DNA of 64,000 bases from DATAOG01 sp963757395 (GTDB taxonomy: Bacteria; Pseudomonadota; Alphaproteobacteria; Geminicoccales; Geminicoccaceae). The position numbers and the translations under genes were made by a program. Positions 25,503 through 38,629 of the stretch are shown one piece after another (the stretch's first letter is position 1; each line of letters opens with the position of its first letter). The stretch is taken from the NCBI GenBank assembly GCA_963757395.1, contig CAVWRK010000018.1, positions 62,001 to 126,000 of the forward strand, written 5' to 3'. The notes beneath the pieces are model-generated. The model made no database searches and was not told the DNA's origin. It saw only the letters and a list, made by a program, of their open reading frames with translations.

Positions 25503-27385
25503 GCCGGTTGGCCGCTCGGGCGCGGGCTCGGCCGGTCCGCGGTCACCGGTGGCCGCGCTCGGGTCGGATCGAGCTCGAGCACCTTGGCCATGATGTCGCG
25601 GGCGATCGGCGCCGCCGTCGCGGCGCCGCTGCCGCCATGCTCGACGACCACCGCGAGCGCGTAGCGGGGCTCCCGGTAGGGCGCGAAAGCGACGAACAGG
25701 GCGTGATCGCGCTCCTCCCAGGGCTTGTCCTCGTTCTTGCGCACCGTGGTCTGGCGCTCGGCATGGCTGATCCGGCGCACCTGCGAGGTCCCGGTCTTGC
25801 CGGCCAGCGCCACCTCCGGATTGCCGAGGCTCGCCTGGCGGGCAGTGCCGTGCTCGCCGTTGACGACCTCGTACATGCCCTGCCGGACGAACCGGAACGA
25901 CCAGTCCGAGATTCCGAGCGCCGCCGCCGGCTCGGGCGCCGCGGCACCGTCGGCGTCGGCGTCGCCATGCACCAGGCGCGGCAGCACCGCCCGGCCGCCG
26001 TTGGCGATCCGCGCGGTCATCACCGCGAGCTGGAGCGGCGTCGTCTGCATGTAGCCCTGGCCGATGCCGGTGATCAGCGTCTCGCCGAGCTGCCAGGGCA
26101 CGCCGCGGGTCGCCCGCTTCCACGCCCGGTCCGGCACCAGCCCGGGGCGCTCGCCGGGCAGATCGATGCCGAGCGTCTGACCGAGCCCGAACCGGCGCGC
26201 CATGTCGGCGATCGCGTCGACGCCGAGGCGGCGGGCGAGGTCGTAGAAGTAGACGTCGCAGGACTGCGCGATCGCGTCGACCAGCTTGAGCCGGCCATGC
26301 CCCCAGCGCTTCCAGCAGTGAAACTGGTGATCGCCGAGCTGGACGTAGCCCGGGCAGAAGACCTCGTAGTCGGGGCCGGCGACGCCCGTCTCGAGGGCCG
26401 CCAGCGCCACCATCATCTTGAAGGTCGAGCCCGGCGGGTACTGGCCGCCGATCGCCTTGTTGACCAGCGGCGCATTGACGTTGGAGATGAGCTCGCGCCA
26501 GGTGTCGCGGCTCAGGCCGTCGATGAACGCGCGCGGGTCGAAGGTCGGCACCGAGGCGAGCCCCAGCACGTCGCCGGTGTGCACGTCGAGGACCACGACG
26601 GCGGCGCTCTGCTCGTCGCTCAGGCGCTCGTGGACGTAGCGCTGCAGATCGAGGTCGATGGTCAGCCTCAGGTCGCGACCGGGCTCGCCGTCGTAGCGGT
26701 ACAGCTCCTTGATCTCGCGGCCGAGGGCGTTGACCTCGAACCGGCTGATGCCGGCGCGCCCGCGCAGCGCCTGGTCGTAGACCTTCTCGATGCCGTTCTT
26801 GCCGGTCCGGAACTCGGGCAGCTCCAGCAGCGGATCGCCGTTCAGCTCGCTTTCCGAGACCGGCCCGACGTAACCCAGGACATGGGCCATGATCGAGCCC
26901 ATCGGATAGTCGCGCAGCAGGCCGGCATCCAGGCTCACCCCCGGCAGGTCGGGAGCGTTGACCGCGATCCGCGAGAGCTCGGTCCAGGTCAGATCCTCCT
27001 GCACCGTGATCGGCACGAAGCGGCGGCGCCGGGCGGCTTCGGCAATCACCTCCTCGATGTGCTCCTCAGGCACCGGGATCAGGCGCGCGAGCGCGCCGAG
27101 GGTGGCCCGCAGGTCTGCCGTCTGCTCGCGGGTCACGAGCACGCGATAGGTCGGGCTGTTGCGCGCCAGCGCCACGCCGTGGCGATCGAAGATCTCGCCG
27201 CGCGCCGGCGGCAGGAGCCGGTGGTTGATCCGGTTCTCGTCGGCGAGCAGGGCGTATTCGTCGGCGGTCACGACCTGCAGGTAGTACAGCCGGCCGGCGA
27301 GGATGCCGAACAATCCCAGCTGGCCGGCGCCGATGAGCAGCGCGCGGCGCGAGAAGCTGCGCAGGCGGTCGCCCTCACGATGCAT
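25499..27385 (-). CDS. mrdA: Penicillin-binding protein 2
   Basis: A 628-residue class B transpeptidase of the elongasome. It has one N-terminal membrane helix (ALLIGAGQLGLFGILAG) and a pedestal domain. In the catalytic domain, Ser320 lies in GSTFK, SCD at 375-377 takes the SxN position and a KTGTSQ box lies near residue 525. Its start overlaps mreD by 11 bases and its stop overlaps the rodA start. Confidence 0.95.
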   Translation of the reverse strand: MHREGDRLRSFSRRALLIGAGQLGLFGILAGRLYYLQVVTADEYALLADENRINHRLLPPARGEIFDRHGVALARNSPTYRVLVTREQTADLRATLGALARLIPVPEEHIEEVIAEAARRRRFVPITVQEDLTWTELSRIAVNAPDLPGVSLDAGLLRDYPMGSIMAHVLGYVGPVSESELNGDPLLELPEFRTGKNGIEKVYDQALRGRAGISRFEVNALGREIKELYRYDGEPGRDLRLTIDLDLQRYVHERLSDEQSAAVVVLDVHTGDVLGLASVPTFDPRAFIDGLSRDTWRELISNVNAPLVNKAIGGQYPPGSTFKMMVALAALETGVAGPDYEVFCPGYVQLGDHQFHCWKRWGHGRLKLVDAIAQSCDVYFYDLARRLGVDAIADMARRFGLGQTLGIDLPGERPGLVPDRAWKRATRGVPWQLGETLITGIGQGYMQTTPLQLAVMTARIANGGRAVLPRLVHGDADADGAAAPEPAAALGISDWSFRFVRQGMYEVVNGEHGTARQASLGNPEVALAGKTGTSQVRRISHAERQTTVRKNEDKPWEERDHALFVAFAPYREPRYALAVVVEHGGSGAATAAPIARDIMAKVLELDPTRARPPVTADRPSPRPSGQPA

Positions 27386-27902
27386 GGAGGAGCCTCGGGA
27401 TCTGGTTGTGCATGCGGCTCAGCAGCCAGCTGGCCGCGGGATAGAGAGCGATCGTGACCAGCAGCTCGAGCAGCATCGGCTGGGGCGCGAACACGTGGCT
27501 CCACCACAGGCTCGACAGCAGCCACCGGGCAGCGTCGACGGCCGGCGCCAGCAGCACGAAGCAGCTCCAGATGACCAGGAACGAGCGGGTCACGAAGAAC
27601 CGCTGCTGCAGGATCATCAGTTGGCGGACCAGCAACAGGACGAGCGAGGTCAGGCCGAGCGGCAGACCCGCGAGACCATCGTAGATCAGCCCGGTGAGAA
27701 ACGCCGCGGTCGGCGTGAACAGATCGGGCCGATAGAGGCTCCAGAAGTAGACGACGCACAGGGTCGAGAACGAGGTCAGGGCGCCCGGTCCCGCGCCGGC
27801 CACGGGCGCGACGTCGATCAGCACGGCGATCAGGGCGGTTGCGAACGGCACCAGGGCACGCAGCTGCGCGTCCAGGTGGCGCAGCCAGAGCCAGGTCACC
27901 AA
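27375..27902 (-). CDS. mreD: Rod shape-determining protein MreD
   Basis: A 175-residue protein with five to six hydrophobic helices. YFWSLYRPDLFTPTAAFLTG and LIYDGLAGLPLGLTSLVLLL contain the conserved MreD motif (Asp in a GLxxD-type turn). It overlaps mreC by 7 bases and mrdA by 11, which shows a tight operon. Confidence 0.9.
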   Translation of the reverse strand: MVTWLWLRHLDAQLRALVPFATALIAVLIDVAPVAGAGPGALTSFSTLCVVYFWSLYRPDLFTPTAAFLTGLIYDGLAGLPLGLTSLVLLLVRQLMILQQRFFVTRSFLVIWSCFVLLAPAVDAARWLLSSLWWSHVFAPQPMLLELLVTIALYPAASWLLSRMHNQIPRLLHAS

Positions 27903-28900
27903 GGCGTCTCCGTCGCCGGCTCCGAATCCTCGCTCGGTCCCGGCGGCGGCCGGTCGGTGAAGCCCGGGACCGGCTCGTCGGCCGGCGCCCCGCCGGTCGC
28001 CTCGGCCGGCGGGGCGGGCGGCCCGTAGGTCTCCTGCTGCAGCTCCTCGAGCTGCTCCGGCGGCAGCACCGGCGCGTATTCCAGCAGGCGCAGATAGGCC
28101 AGCCGGTCCCAGTCGACCAGCGGCGTGACCGTGACCTTCTGCTCGCCGACCGCGCTCACCACGCCGACCGCCAGACCGGGCGGCAGGACGCCGCCGCGCC
28201 CGGAGGTGACCACACGATCACCGACCGACAGGCGCGGGTTGAGCGGCAGGAACACGAGGCCCGGCTCGTGGCTGTTGTCGCCGGCCAGGATCGCCTGATC
28301 GCGCGACGGCTCGATCATCACCGGGATACGGGAATTGAAATCGGTCAGCAGCAGGACCCGGGCGCTCCGCTGCCCGACCTCGATCACCCGGCCGGCCAGG
28401 CCGCGCTCGTTGACCGCCGCCATCCCCTTGGCGACCCCCTGCTCGGTGCCGCCGTTGACCAGGACCGTCTGGACGAAGGGGCCGCCGGCATCGGCCACCA
28501 CCCGGACCGTGACCACGGTCGGATGCTGATCCTCGGGGACGCCGTGCAGCAGCTGGCGCAGGCCGGCGTTCTCGACCGCCAGCTGGCGCGCCGCGCTTTG
28601 CCATTCGAGCAGGCGCTGGTTCTGCTCGCGCAGCTCGACGTTCTCGGCTCTGAGCGCGACCAGCTCGCCGACGTTGCGGGCCAGGCGGCGCGAGGCCTCG
28701 ATCGGTCGCACCGCGACGTCGAGCGCCGGCGTCAGGAGATCGCTGATGCGGCTGTCGACGGCCTCGAGCAGCCGGATGTCCGCCTTGCTGACCACCAGCA
28801 GGACCACCGAGACGACGATCAGGGTGCCGAAGGCGAAGCGATCGACCAGCGCCTTCAACGGCACTGCAAGCCGTGACAGCGAGCGACGCTCGAGCTTCAC
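27896..28900 (-). CDS. mreC: Cell shape-determining protein MreC
   Basis: A 334-residue periplasmic scaffold protein. It has an N-terminal membrane anchor (FGTLIVVSVVLLVVSK) and a coiled coil (LRAENVELREQNQRLLEWQS). A beta domain follows, with the typical GVAKGMAAVNERGLAGRVIE and LLTDFNSRIPVMIEPS. The tail after about residue 290 is Pro/Glu/Ala-rich and probably disordered. Confidence 0.93.
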   Translation of the reverse strand: MKLERRSLSRLAVPLKALVDRFAFGTLIVVSVVLLVVSKADIRLLEAVDSRISDLLTPALDVAVRPIEASRRLARNVGELVALRAENVELREQNQRLLEWQSAARQLAVENAGLRQLLHGVPEDQHPTVVTVRVVADAGGPFVQTVLVNGGTEQGVAKGMAAVNERGLAGRVIEVGQRSARVLLLTDFNSRIPVMIEPSRDQAILAGDNSHEPGLVFLPLNPRLSVGDRVVTSGRGGVLPPGLAVGVVSAVGEQKVTVTPLVDWDRLAYLRLLEYAPVLPPEQLEELQQETYGPPAPPAEATGGAPADEPVPGFTDRPPPGPSEDSEPATETPW

Positions 28901-29067
28901 GCGCAGTCTCCGTCACGCTCGACCAGGCGCCGGGGACGGTACCGGCGGGCCCAAGCCCCAAAGCGCCCGCGGGGCCCGACCGACGCCCCCCGGGCCCATG
29001 CCATAATCTGTGCAGCCAGCGCAGGCGTACCAGAACCGACGGCAACGGGCGGCCTCTAGCGTGTACC

Positions 29068-30108
29068 TTAATACGCGGTATGGAGGACGTGGCGCAACGT
29101 CTTCATCTCTTCGAGGCATCGGCCGGTGCCGAGCGCCACGCAGGTGAGCGGTTCGTCGGCGAGGCTGACCGGCAGCCCGGTGGCGTGGCGGAGCACGAAA
29201 TCGAGATTGCCGAGCAACGCGCCGCCGCCGGTCAAGACGATCCCCTTGTCGACGATGTCGGCCGACAGCTCGGGGGCGGTGTGCTCGAGCGCGACCTTGA
29301 CCGCCTCGATGATCGCGCTCACGGGCTCCGCCAGGGATTCGGCGATCTGGCGCTGGCTGATCACGATCTCCTTGGGCACGCCGTTCATCAGATCGCGGCC
29401 CTTGATCTCGAGCACCCGGCCGTTGCCGTCCTCGGGCAGGCAGGCCGAGCCGATCTCCTTCTTGATCCGCTCGGCGGTCGATTCCCCGATCAGCAGATTG
29501 TGGTTGCGCCGGATGTAGCTGATGATCGCCTCGTCCATCTTGTTGCCGCCGACCCGGATCGAGCGGGCATAGACGATGCCGCCGAGCGAGAGGACCGCGA
29601 CCTCGGTGGTGCCGCCGCCGATGTCGACCACCATCGACCCGGTCGGCTCCGTGACCGGCAGACCGGCGCCGATGGCCGCGGCCATCGGCTCCTCGATCAG
29701 GAACACGCGCCTGGCGCCGGCGCTCTCGGCGAATTCCTGGATCGCGCGGCGTTCCACGGCCGTGGAGCCGGACGGCACGCAGATGATCACCCGCGGGCTC
29801 GCGAAGCCGCGCCGGTTGTGCACCTTGCGGATGAAGTGCTTGATCATCTCCTCGGCGACCTCGAAGTCGGCGATCACGCCGTCGCGCAAGGGTCGGATCG
29901 CCTCGATGTTGCCGGGCGTGCGGCCGACCATCTGCTTGGCTTCCTCGCCGACCGCCAGGACCTGCTTGCGCCCGCGAATGTTGGTGATCGCGACCACCGA
30001 AGGCTCGTCGAGGACGATGCCCTTGCCCTTGACGTAGACCAGCGTGTTGGCCGTGCCGAGGTCGATCGCCATATCGGCGGACAACAGGCCAAGCAATCTC
30101 GAGAACAT
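29068..30108 (-). CDS. mreB: Actin-like rod shape protein MreB
   Basis: A 346-residue actin homologue. Phosphate loop 1 is MAIDLGTANTLVYVKGKGIV, phosphate 2 MVVDIGGGTTEVAVLSLGGI, and the adenosine loop VLTGGGALLGNLD; PSVVAI and EEPMAAAIGAGLPV are also characteristic. The start at 30108 (MFSRLLGLLSADMAIDLG) matches the family's short amphipathic N-terminus; a longer in-frame start at 30177 is unlikely. First gene of the cell-shape operon, 167 bases upstream of mreC and 136 downstream of leuA. Confidence 0.96.
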   Translation of the reverse strand: MFSRLLGLLSADMAIDLGTANTLVYVKGKGIVLDEPSVVAITNIRGRKQVLAVGEEAKQMVGRTPGNIEAIRPLRDGVIADFEVAEEMIKHFIRKVHNRRGFASPRVIICVPSGSTAVERRAIQEFAESAGARRVFLIEEPMAAAIGAGLPVTEPTGSMVVDIGGGTTEVAVLSLGGIVYARSIRVGGNKMDEAIISYIRRNHNLLIGESTAERIKKEIGSACLPEDGNGRVLEIKGRDLMNGVPKEIVISQRQIAESLAEPVSAIIEAVKVALEHTAPELSADIVDKGIVLTGGGALLGNLDFVLRHATGLPVSLADEPLTCVALGTGRCLEEMKTLRHVLHTAY

Positions 30109-30244
30109 GGGGACGCGTTCCCTGGCTAAGGATCCGGGCCCAGACGCGCGGGAGCGGCCGGCCCGCAACGGCCACATCGGCCATCACCGGTCGACCGCTC
30201 CCCGACCCGACTGCCTCGGCCCGGGCGGACCCAAGCCGAGGCTG

Positions 30245-31813
<1,569 letters not shown>

Positions 31814-31860
31814 GGCCCGATTCCCTTCTGGCGGCTGGATGGTGCTTCGAGGTGGCACGG

Positions 31861-31903
31861 CTGTCCCCTGAACGCGCGCGGATTGGCAGCGGCTCAGGGG
31901 CAG
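31861..31903 (-). promoter_or_regulatory. Stem-loop in the leuA leader
   Basis: CTGTCCCCTGA (31861-31871) and TCAGGGGCAG (31894-31903) can pair as a 10-bp stem with one bulged T and a 22-base loop, about 48-90 bases before the leuA start. There is no U-tract on the leuA side, so a classic attenuator is unproven. A role in mRNA structure or regulation is inference. Confidence 0.35.
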
Positions 31904-32063
31904 CTAAGTCGAAGCTCCGCCGGAAGGAGAACCGCATGGGCACGGTCGCCGCGACCGTTGGTCGACTGTCTGTCGCGGCCCAGCATCACCGTCGTCCCAC
32001 GTCCCCGTTCAGGTTCGCCCAAAGGGTCACCGGCCCAACTCGGCGATCACCCATCGCGGCACG

Positions 32064-32092
32064 ATACAAGACCATCGCCCCGCCTTTGTAAA
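32064..32092 (-). promoter_or_regulatory. Candidate sigma-70 promoter for leuA
   Basis: On the minus strand TTTACA (32087-32092), a 17-base spacer and TTGTAT (32064-32069) form a fair -35/-10 pair about 250 bases upstream of leuA. It implies a leader of roughly 240 nt. A 29-codon open frame beginning near the -10 (containing GPVTLWANLNGDVGRR) lies in this leader, but it lacks a leucine cluster. Confidence 0.4.
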
Positions 32093-32248
32093 GCCCGATG
32101 CCTTCAATTCAGTAAGCGTCGGCGCTAGCCTCGGCCGCGCCCGCCATCGCGCCGAGGACGTCCAAGCGCTGCCGGTCGTGGCATGATGCGTGGCGCGGCT
32201 GTTCACGCCTCGGCGAGCGAGGCCTGAGGCGATCACGGGGGACGGGCG

Positions 32249-32656
32249 ATGAACATCGGCCAGGCGGCGGCGCGCTCGGGCGTGCCGCCCAAGACCATCC
32301 GTTACTACGAGGACATCGGGCTGGTCGCGCCGGCGCCGCGGTCCGACAATGGCTACCGCGCGTATGGCGAGACCGACCTGCATGTGCTGCGCTTCGTGCA
32401 GCGTGCCCGCTCGCTCGGCTTCAGCGTCAAGGAATGCCGGCATCTGCTTGATCTTTATCGGAATCCTGATCGAGCAAGCGCCGAGGTCAAGGCGCTTGCC
32501 GAGCAACGGATCGAGGCGATCGACTGCAAGATGGCGGAGCTGGCCACGATGCGCGCGACCTTGGCCCGGCTGGCCGAGAGCTGCCATGGCGACGAGCGCC
32601 CCGAATGCCCGATCCTCGACGACCTGGCCCTGGGTGCGCCGGCGCGGTCCGAATAG
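32249..32656 (+). CDS. CueR-type MerR-family copper-responsive regulator
   Basis: A 135-residue MerR protein. The N-terminal winged HTH is MNIGQAAARSGVPPKTIRYY with EDIGLVAPAPR, followed by the dimerisation helix. The metal loop CHGDERPEC has two Cys separated by seven residues and continues PIL, as in CueR (Cys112/Cys120), so Cu+ or Ag+ sensing is likely. No copper ATPase or oxidase gene is adjacent; the next genes are cytochromes. GGGG-rich sequence upstream is a weak ribosome-binding site. Confidence 0.85.
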   Translation: MNIGQAAARSGVPPKTIRYYEDIGLVAPAPRSDNGYRAYGETDLHVLRFVQRARSLGFSVKECRHLLDLYRNPDRASAEVKALAEQRIEAIDCKMAELATMRATLARLAESCHGDERPECPILDDLALGAPARSE

Positions 32657-32744
32657 CACCCGGCATCAGAAAGTAGCCCGTCAATCTGGGCAGGCGCGGT
32701 CAACGACCATATATGCGGCCGAGGCGAACTCGGGCGGGGTTTCG

Positions 32745-33425
32745 ATGAAACATTCCCTGGTCACGCGCGTGCTGCATCTGGTGGTCGCCGCGGCGATCGT
32801 CCTGCAGCTCGCGAACTCCCAGCTGATGCGCGTGCCGCGCCCCGGCCGCTCGTCGACCGGCACCGAGGCGGCGGCCTTCACGCTGCACGAATATGCCGGC
32901 CTCGCCAGTATGGCGATCGTCGCCCTGTTCTGGCTCTGGCTGCTGGTGCGGCGCCAGGAGACGAGCCTCGGGCTGCTGTTTCCCTGGTTCTCCCGGCAAC
33001 GCCTGGCCGGCTTGCAGGAGGACGTCATGCTGCATGTCCGGTGCGCGCTGCGGCTCGCGCTGCCGGAGCCCGAGCACTCGATCGCGCTGTCCTCGGCGAT
33101 CCAGGGCGTAGGCCTGGTGCTGGCGCTGGTCATCGCGGCGACCGGGACGGTCGGATACTTCGTCTGGACCAAGGGCACGGCGATGACCGGGCTCGCGGGC
33201 GTCGCGTTCTGGGTCCACGGCACGCTCGCCAACGTCCTGTGGGGCTATCTGGTCGTCCATGTCGGCGCGGCTCTGCTCCACGAGTTGCTCGGCCACCGCA
33301 TTCTGTACCAGATGTCGCCGATGCCACACGCCACCGGAAGCGCAGCAGGGTCACCCTCGCGCGCGCTCGAAGCCGGCCCCGATGCCGGGACGAACGCCAG
33401 GCGCGCCCCGAGCGGGTTGCGCTAG
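32745..33425 (+). CDS. Cytochrome b561-type membrane protein
   Basis: A 226-residue protein with four hydrophobic helices. His residues that could bind two b hemes are in VTRVLHLVVAAAIVLQL, FTLHEYAGLAS, FWVHGTLANVLWGY and LVVHVGAALLHELLGHRI. These fit the bacterial cytochrome b561 family of quinol/cytochrome electron carriers. The C-terminal 40 residues are polar and probably cytoplasmic. The partner is probably the diheme cytochrome c 81 bases downstream. Confidence 0.8.
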   Translation: MKHSLVTRVLHLVVAAAIVLQLANSQLMRVPRPGRSSTGTEAAAFTLHEYAGLASMAIVALFWLWLLVRRQETSLGLLFPWFSRQRLAGLQEDVMLHVRCALRLALPEPEHSIALSSAIQGVGLVLALVIAATGTVGYFVWTKGTAMTGLAGVAFWVHGTLANVLWGYLVVHVGAALLHELLGHRILYQMSPMPHATGSAAGSPSRALEAGPDAGTNARRAPSGLR

Positions 33426-33506
33426 GCTGGGGTTGCGCTTTACCGGCCGATCTGCTCGAAGGTCCGACGTTGCCCGAAGGAACGCCCCGACGCCGGTGAC
33501 ACACCG

Positions 33507-34436
33507 ATGCGATTGATGGTCCTTGCTCTGGTGGTCCTGCTCGGCGGCGGGTTGATCTGGCTGCTGTTGCCATGGCCCTTGAGCCCGCCCGAGATCGCCC
33601 AGGCGGGGGACGCCAAGCGGGGCGAGTATGTGCTGCGGCTCGGCGGCTGCGTCGCCTGCCACACCGACGCCAAGAACAGCGGCCAGTTCCTGGCGGGCGG
33701 GCGCGCGCTCGCGACGCCGTTCGGCACCTTCTACCCGCCCAACATCACCCCGGACCCGGAGAGCGGCATCGGCGGTTGGTCGACCGGCGCCTTCGTCCAG
33801 GCCATGACCGGCGGCCGTTCGCCCGACGGTCACCCCCTCTATCCGGCCTTTCCGTACACCTCCTATACCAGGATGACCGAGCAGGACCTGGTCGACCTCA
33901 AGGCCTATCTCGACACCGTCCAGCCGGTCGCCAATGCCGTGCCGGACCACGATCTGCAGTTCCCGTTCGGCTTCCGCCCGCTGCTCAAGGGCTGGCAGCT
34001 GCTGTTTTTCGACCCCGGCCCATTCCAGCCGGACCGGTCACAATCGGAGAGCTGGAACCGCGGCGCCTACATCGTCAACGGGCCGGGCCACTGCGGCGAA
34101 TGCCACACGCCGCGCAACGCGCTCGGCGCCGGCGATCATGGCCGCTTCCTCGCCGGCACCCGCGACGGCCCGGACGGCAAGGCCGTGCCCAACATCACCC
34201 CGAACCCGGAAAGCGGTATCGGCGGCTGGAGCAAGAGCGACATCACCTTCGCGCTCCAGACCGGGATTCTCCCCGATGGTGACGTCCTCGGCGGCGCGAT
34301 GGCCGAGGTGGTCGAGGACGCGACCAGCCACCTGACTCCGGACGACCGCGCCGCGATTGCCGACTACCTGCTGTCCCTGCCGCCACTCGAGGGGCCGCCC
34401 CGGGCAGCCAGCCGAGGACCACCTTCGACTCAGTGA
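33507..34436 (+). CDS. Diheme cytochrome c
   Basis: A 309-residue protein with an N-terminal membrane anchor or signal (LMVLALVVLLGGGLIWLLL) and two c-type heme sites, CVACHT (near residue 48) and CGECHT (near residue 197). Each is followed by a NITPDPESGIGGW or NITPNPESGIGGW segment. This repeat is typical of cytochrome subunits of membrane alcohol/gluconate dehydrogenases, which usually have three hemes; the third is absent here. It probably works with the cytochrome b561. The end overlaps a broken higB on the other strand by a few bases. Confidence 0.85.
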   Translation: MRLMVLALVVLLGGGLIWLLLPWPLSPPEIAQAGDAKRGEYVLRLGGCVACHTDAKNSGQFLAGGRALATPFGTFYPPNITPDPESGIGGWSTGAFVQAMTGGRSPDGHPLYPAFPYTSYTRMTEQDLVDLKAYLDTVQPVANAVPDHDLQFPFGFRPLLKGWQLLFFDPGPFQPDRSQSESWNRGAYIVNGPGHCGECHTPRNALGAGDHGRFLAGTRDGPDGKAVPNITPNPESGIGGWSKSDITFALQTGILPDGDVLGGAMAEVVEDATSHLTPDDRAAIADYLLSLPPLEGPPRAASRGPPSTQ

Positions 34437-34718
34437 TAGTCCACCAGATCGAGATCGAAAGCGTCCCCGCCGTCGAAACGGACGATCAGGCGCCAGTTGC
34501 CGGTAACCTCAGGCTCCAGCGGCCCGCGAGATCCCCGGTCAATGCGTGGACGTGCCATCCCGGCAATCGGCCGCGGCCAGCTTTTGCGGTGCGCTCGACC
34601 GATTGATGGCAGCCAGCATGCGGCGTAGGTTGTCGGTGCTGTTCGCGGGGACGCGGCTCGGATCGTCTTTCTCCCACAAGCGACGCAGTCCTTCGTGCCG
34701 AATGGACTCAACGGCCAT
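34430..34718 (-). pseudogene. HigB toxin pseudogene (two frameshifts)
   Basis: ATG 34718 starts MAVESIRHEGLRRLWEKDDP, continuing to LAAINRSSAPQKLAA. The family then continues in a second frame as LPGWHVHALTGDLAGRWSL and in a third as TGNWRLIVRFDGGDAFDLDL-VDYH to the stop. All parts of a HigB/RelE mRNA interferase (about 93 residues) are present, but two frameshifts break them. The lesion sites are near 34565 and 34515. Confidence 0.8.
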
Positions 34719-34742
34719 GATCAAGGTGCTGATGGCACTCGT

Positions 34743-35019
34743 CAGCCGAATATTGGCGGTGATCTCTGCCTGACGGGCGCGTGCCTGGGCCAGCTTGTGG
34801 TCGGTCTGCATGCCCATGAGCATGTCGGCGTCGAGCCCGAAGGCGGCCTCGAGCTTTGGAAGGGCCATCTCCGGCGACAGGTCGATGCGCTCGTTCAAAT
34901 AGCAGCGACAGATTCGGGACACTCCCGCCGAGGATCTGGGCGGCCTTGGTGATGGTCAGGTCGAGCGGCTTGAGCACGTCCTCACGGACGAGCGCACCCG
35001 GATCGGGCGGGCTGCGCAT
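34743..35019 (-). pseudogene. HigA antitoxin pseudogene (frameshift)
   Basis: From ATG 35019 the frame reads VREDVLKPLDLTITKAAQIL, the HigA HTH start. After about 34925 the family continues in another frame as LNERIDLSPEMALPKLEAAF and GLDADMLMGMQTDHKLAQAR. The second frame runs without a stop into the toxin. Here the antitoxin precedes the toxin. An imperfect palindrome (GTCGTTATAGTGAC, 35066-35079) with a TATAAC-like -10 lies just upstream and may be the old autoregulated promoter. Confidence 0.75.
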
Positions 35020-35279
35020 CGGGACGAGGCGGCGTGGTCGAGGTCATCTTCCCCTCCATGTGTTAGTCGTTATAGTGACACAAACGGAGAAGCGCTTCAA
35101 GTCCTCCTCGCGCGTTCGATCGGATCGAGGCCGAGGTTGCGCCCGGGGACCACCGGCGAGGTCAGCCGGCCCGTGTTGCAGCGCAAAACTTGTCGGATGG
35201 CTGGGGTTCTGCTAGATCAGCGGCGCCATCGTCCTGCGGGCTAGAGCGCCCCGAACTCCTAGCTGGATTCGCCTGAGCT

Positions 35280-38096
<2,817 letters not shown>

Positions 38097-38113
38097 GCGC
38101 GGGCAAACCCGTA

Positions 38114-38629
38114 ATGAGCGTCCCGCGCACCGGGGTTTATCCGGGCACCTTCGACCCGATTCACAACGGCCATCTCGACATCATCCGGCGCGCGACCAAG
38201 GTGGTCGACCGCCTCGTGATCGCGGTCGCGGTCAACATCGGCAAGGAGCCGATGTTCACCCTCGAGGAGCGGGTGCGCCTGGTCGAGCACGAGGCGAGGG
38301 CGCTGATGGCCGCCAACCGGGTCAACGGCTGCAAGCTCGAGGTCCACCCGTTCGAGCGCCTGCTGGTCGACCTCGCGCGCGGGGTTGGTGCCAACGTAAT
38401 CATCCGCGGCCTGCGCGCGGTCTCCGACTTCGAGTACGAGTTTCAGATGGCGGCGACCAACGCCCGCCTGGCGCCTGGCATCGAGACCGTGTTCCTGACC
38501 GCATCGGAGACCAACCAGTTCACCTCCTCGCGCTTCGTCAAGGAGATTGCCCGGCTTGGCGGCGACGTTTCCAGTTTTGTCTCCGCCAACGTCCGCGCCG
38601 AGCTCCAAGCCCTGCAGGCCGCCAGCTGA
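38114..38629 (+). CDS. coaD: Phosphopantetheine adenylyltransferase
   Basis: A 171-residue enzyme that makes dephospho-CoA from 4'-phosphopantetheine and ATP. GVYPGTFDPIHNGHLDII holds the nucleotidyltransferase HxGH motif; IIRGLRAVSDFEYEFQMAAT, NARLAPGIETVF and SSRFVKEIARLGGDV are diagnostic. A GTG at 38093 that overlaps the gyrA stop is an alternative start adding seven residues. Cotranscription with gyrA is likely. Confidence 0.95.
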   Translation: MSVPRTGVYPGTFDPIHNGHLDIIRRATKVVDRLVIAVAVNIGKEPMFTLEERVRLVEHEARALMAANRVNGCKLEVHPFERLLVDLARGVGANVIIRGLRAVSDFEYEFQMAATNARLAPGIETVFLTASETNQFTSSRFVKEIARLGGDVSSFVSANVRAELQALQAAS

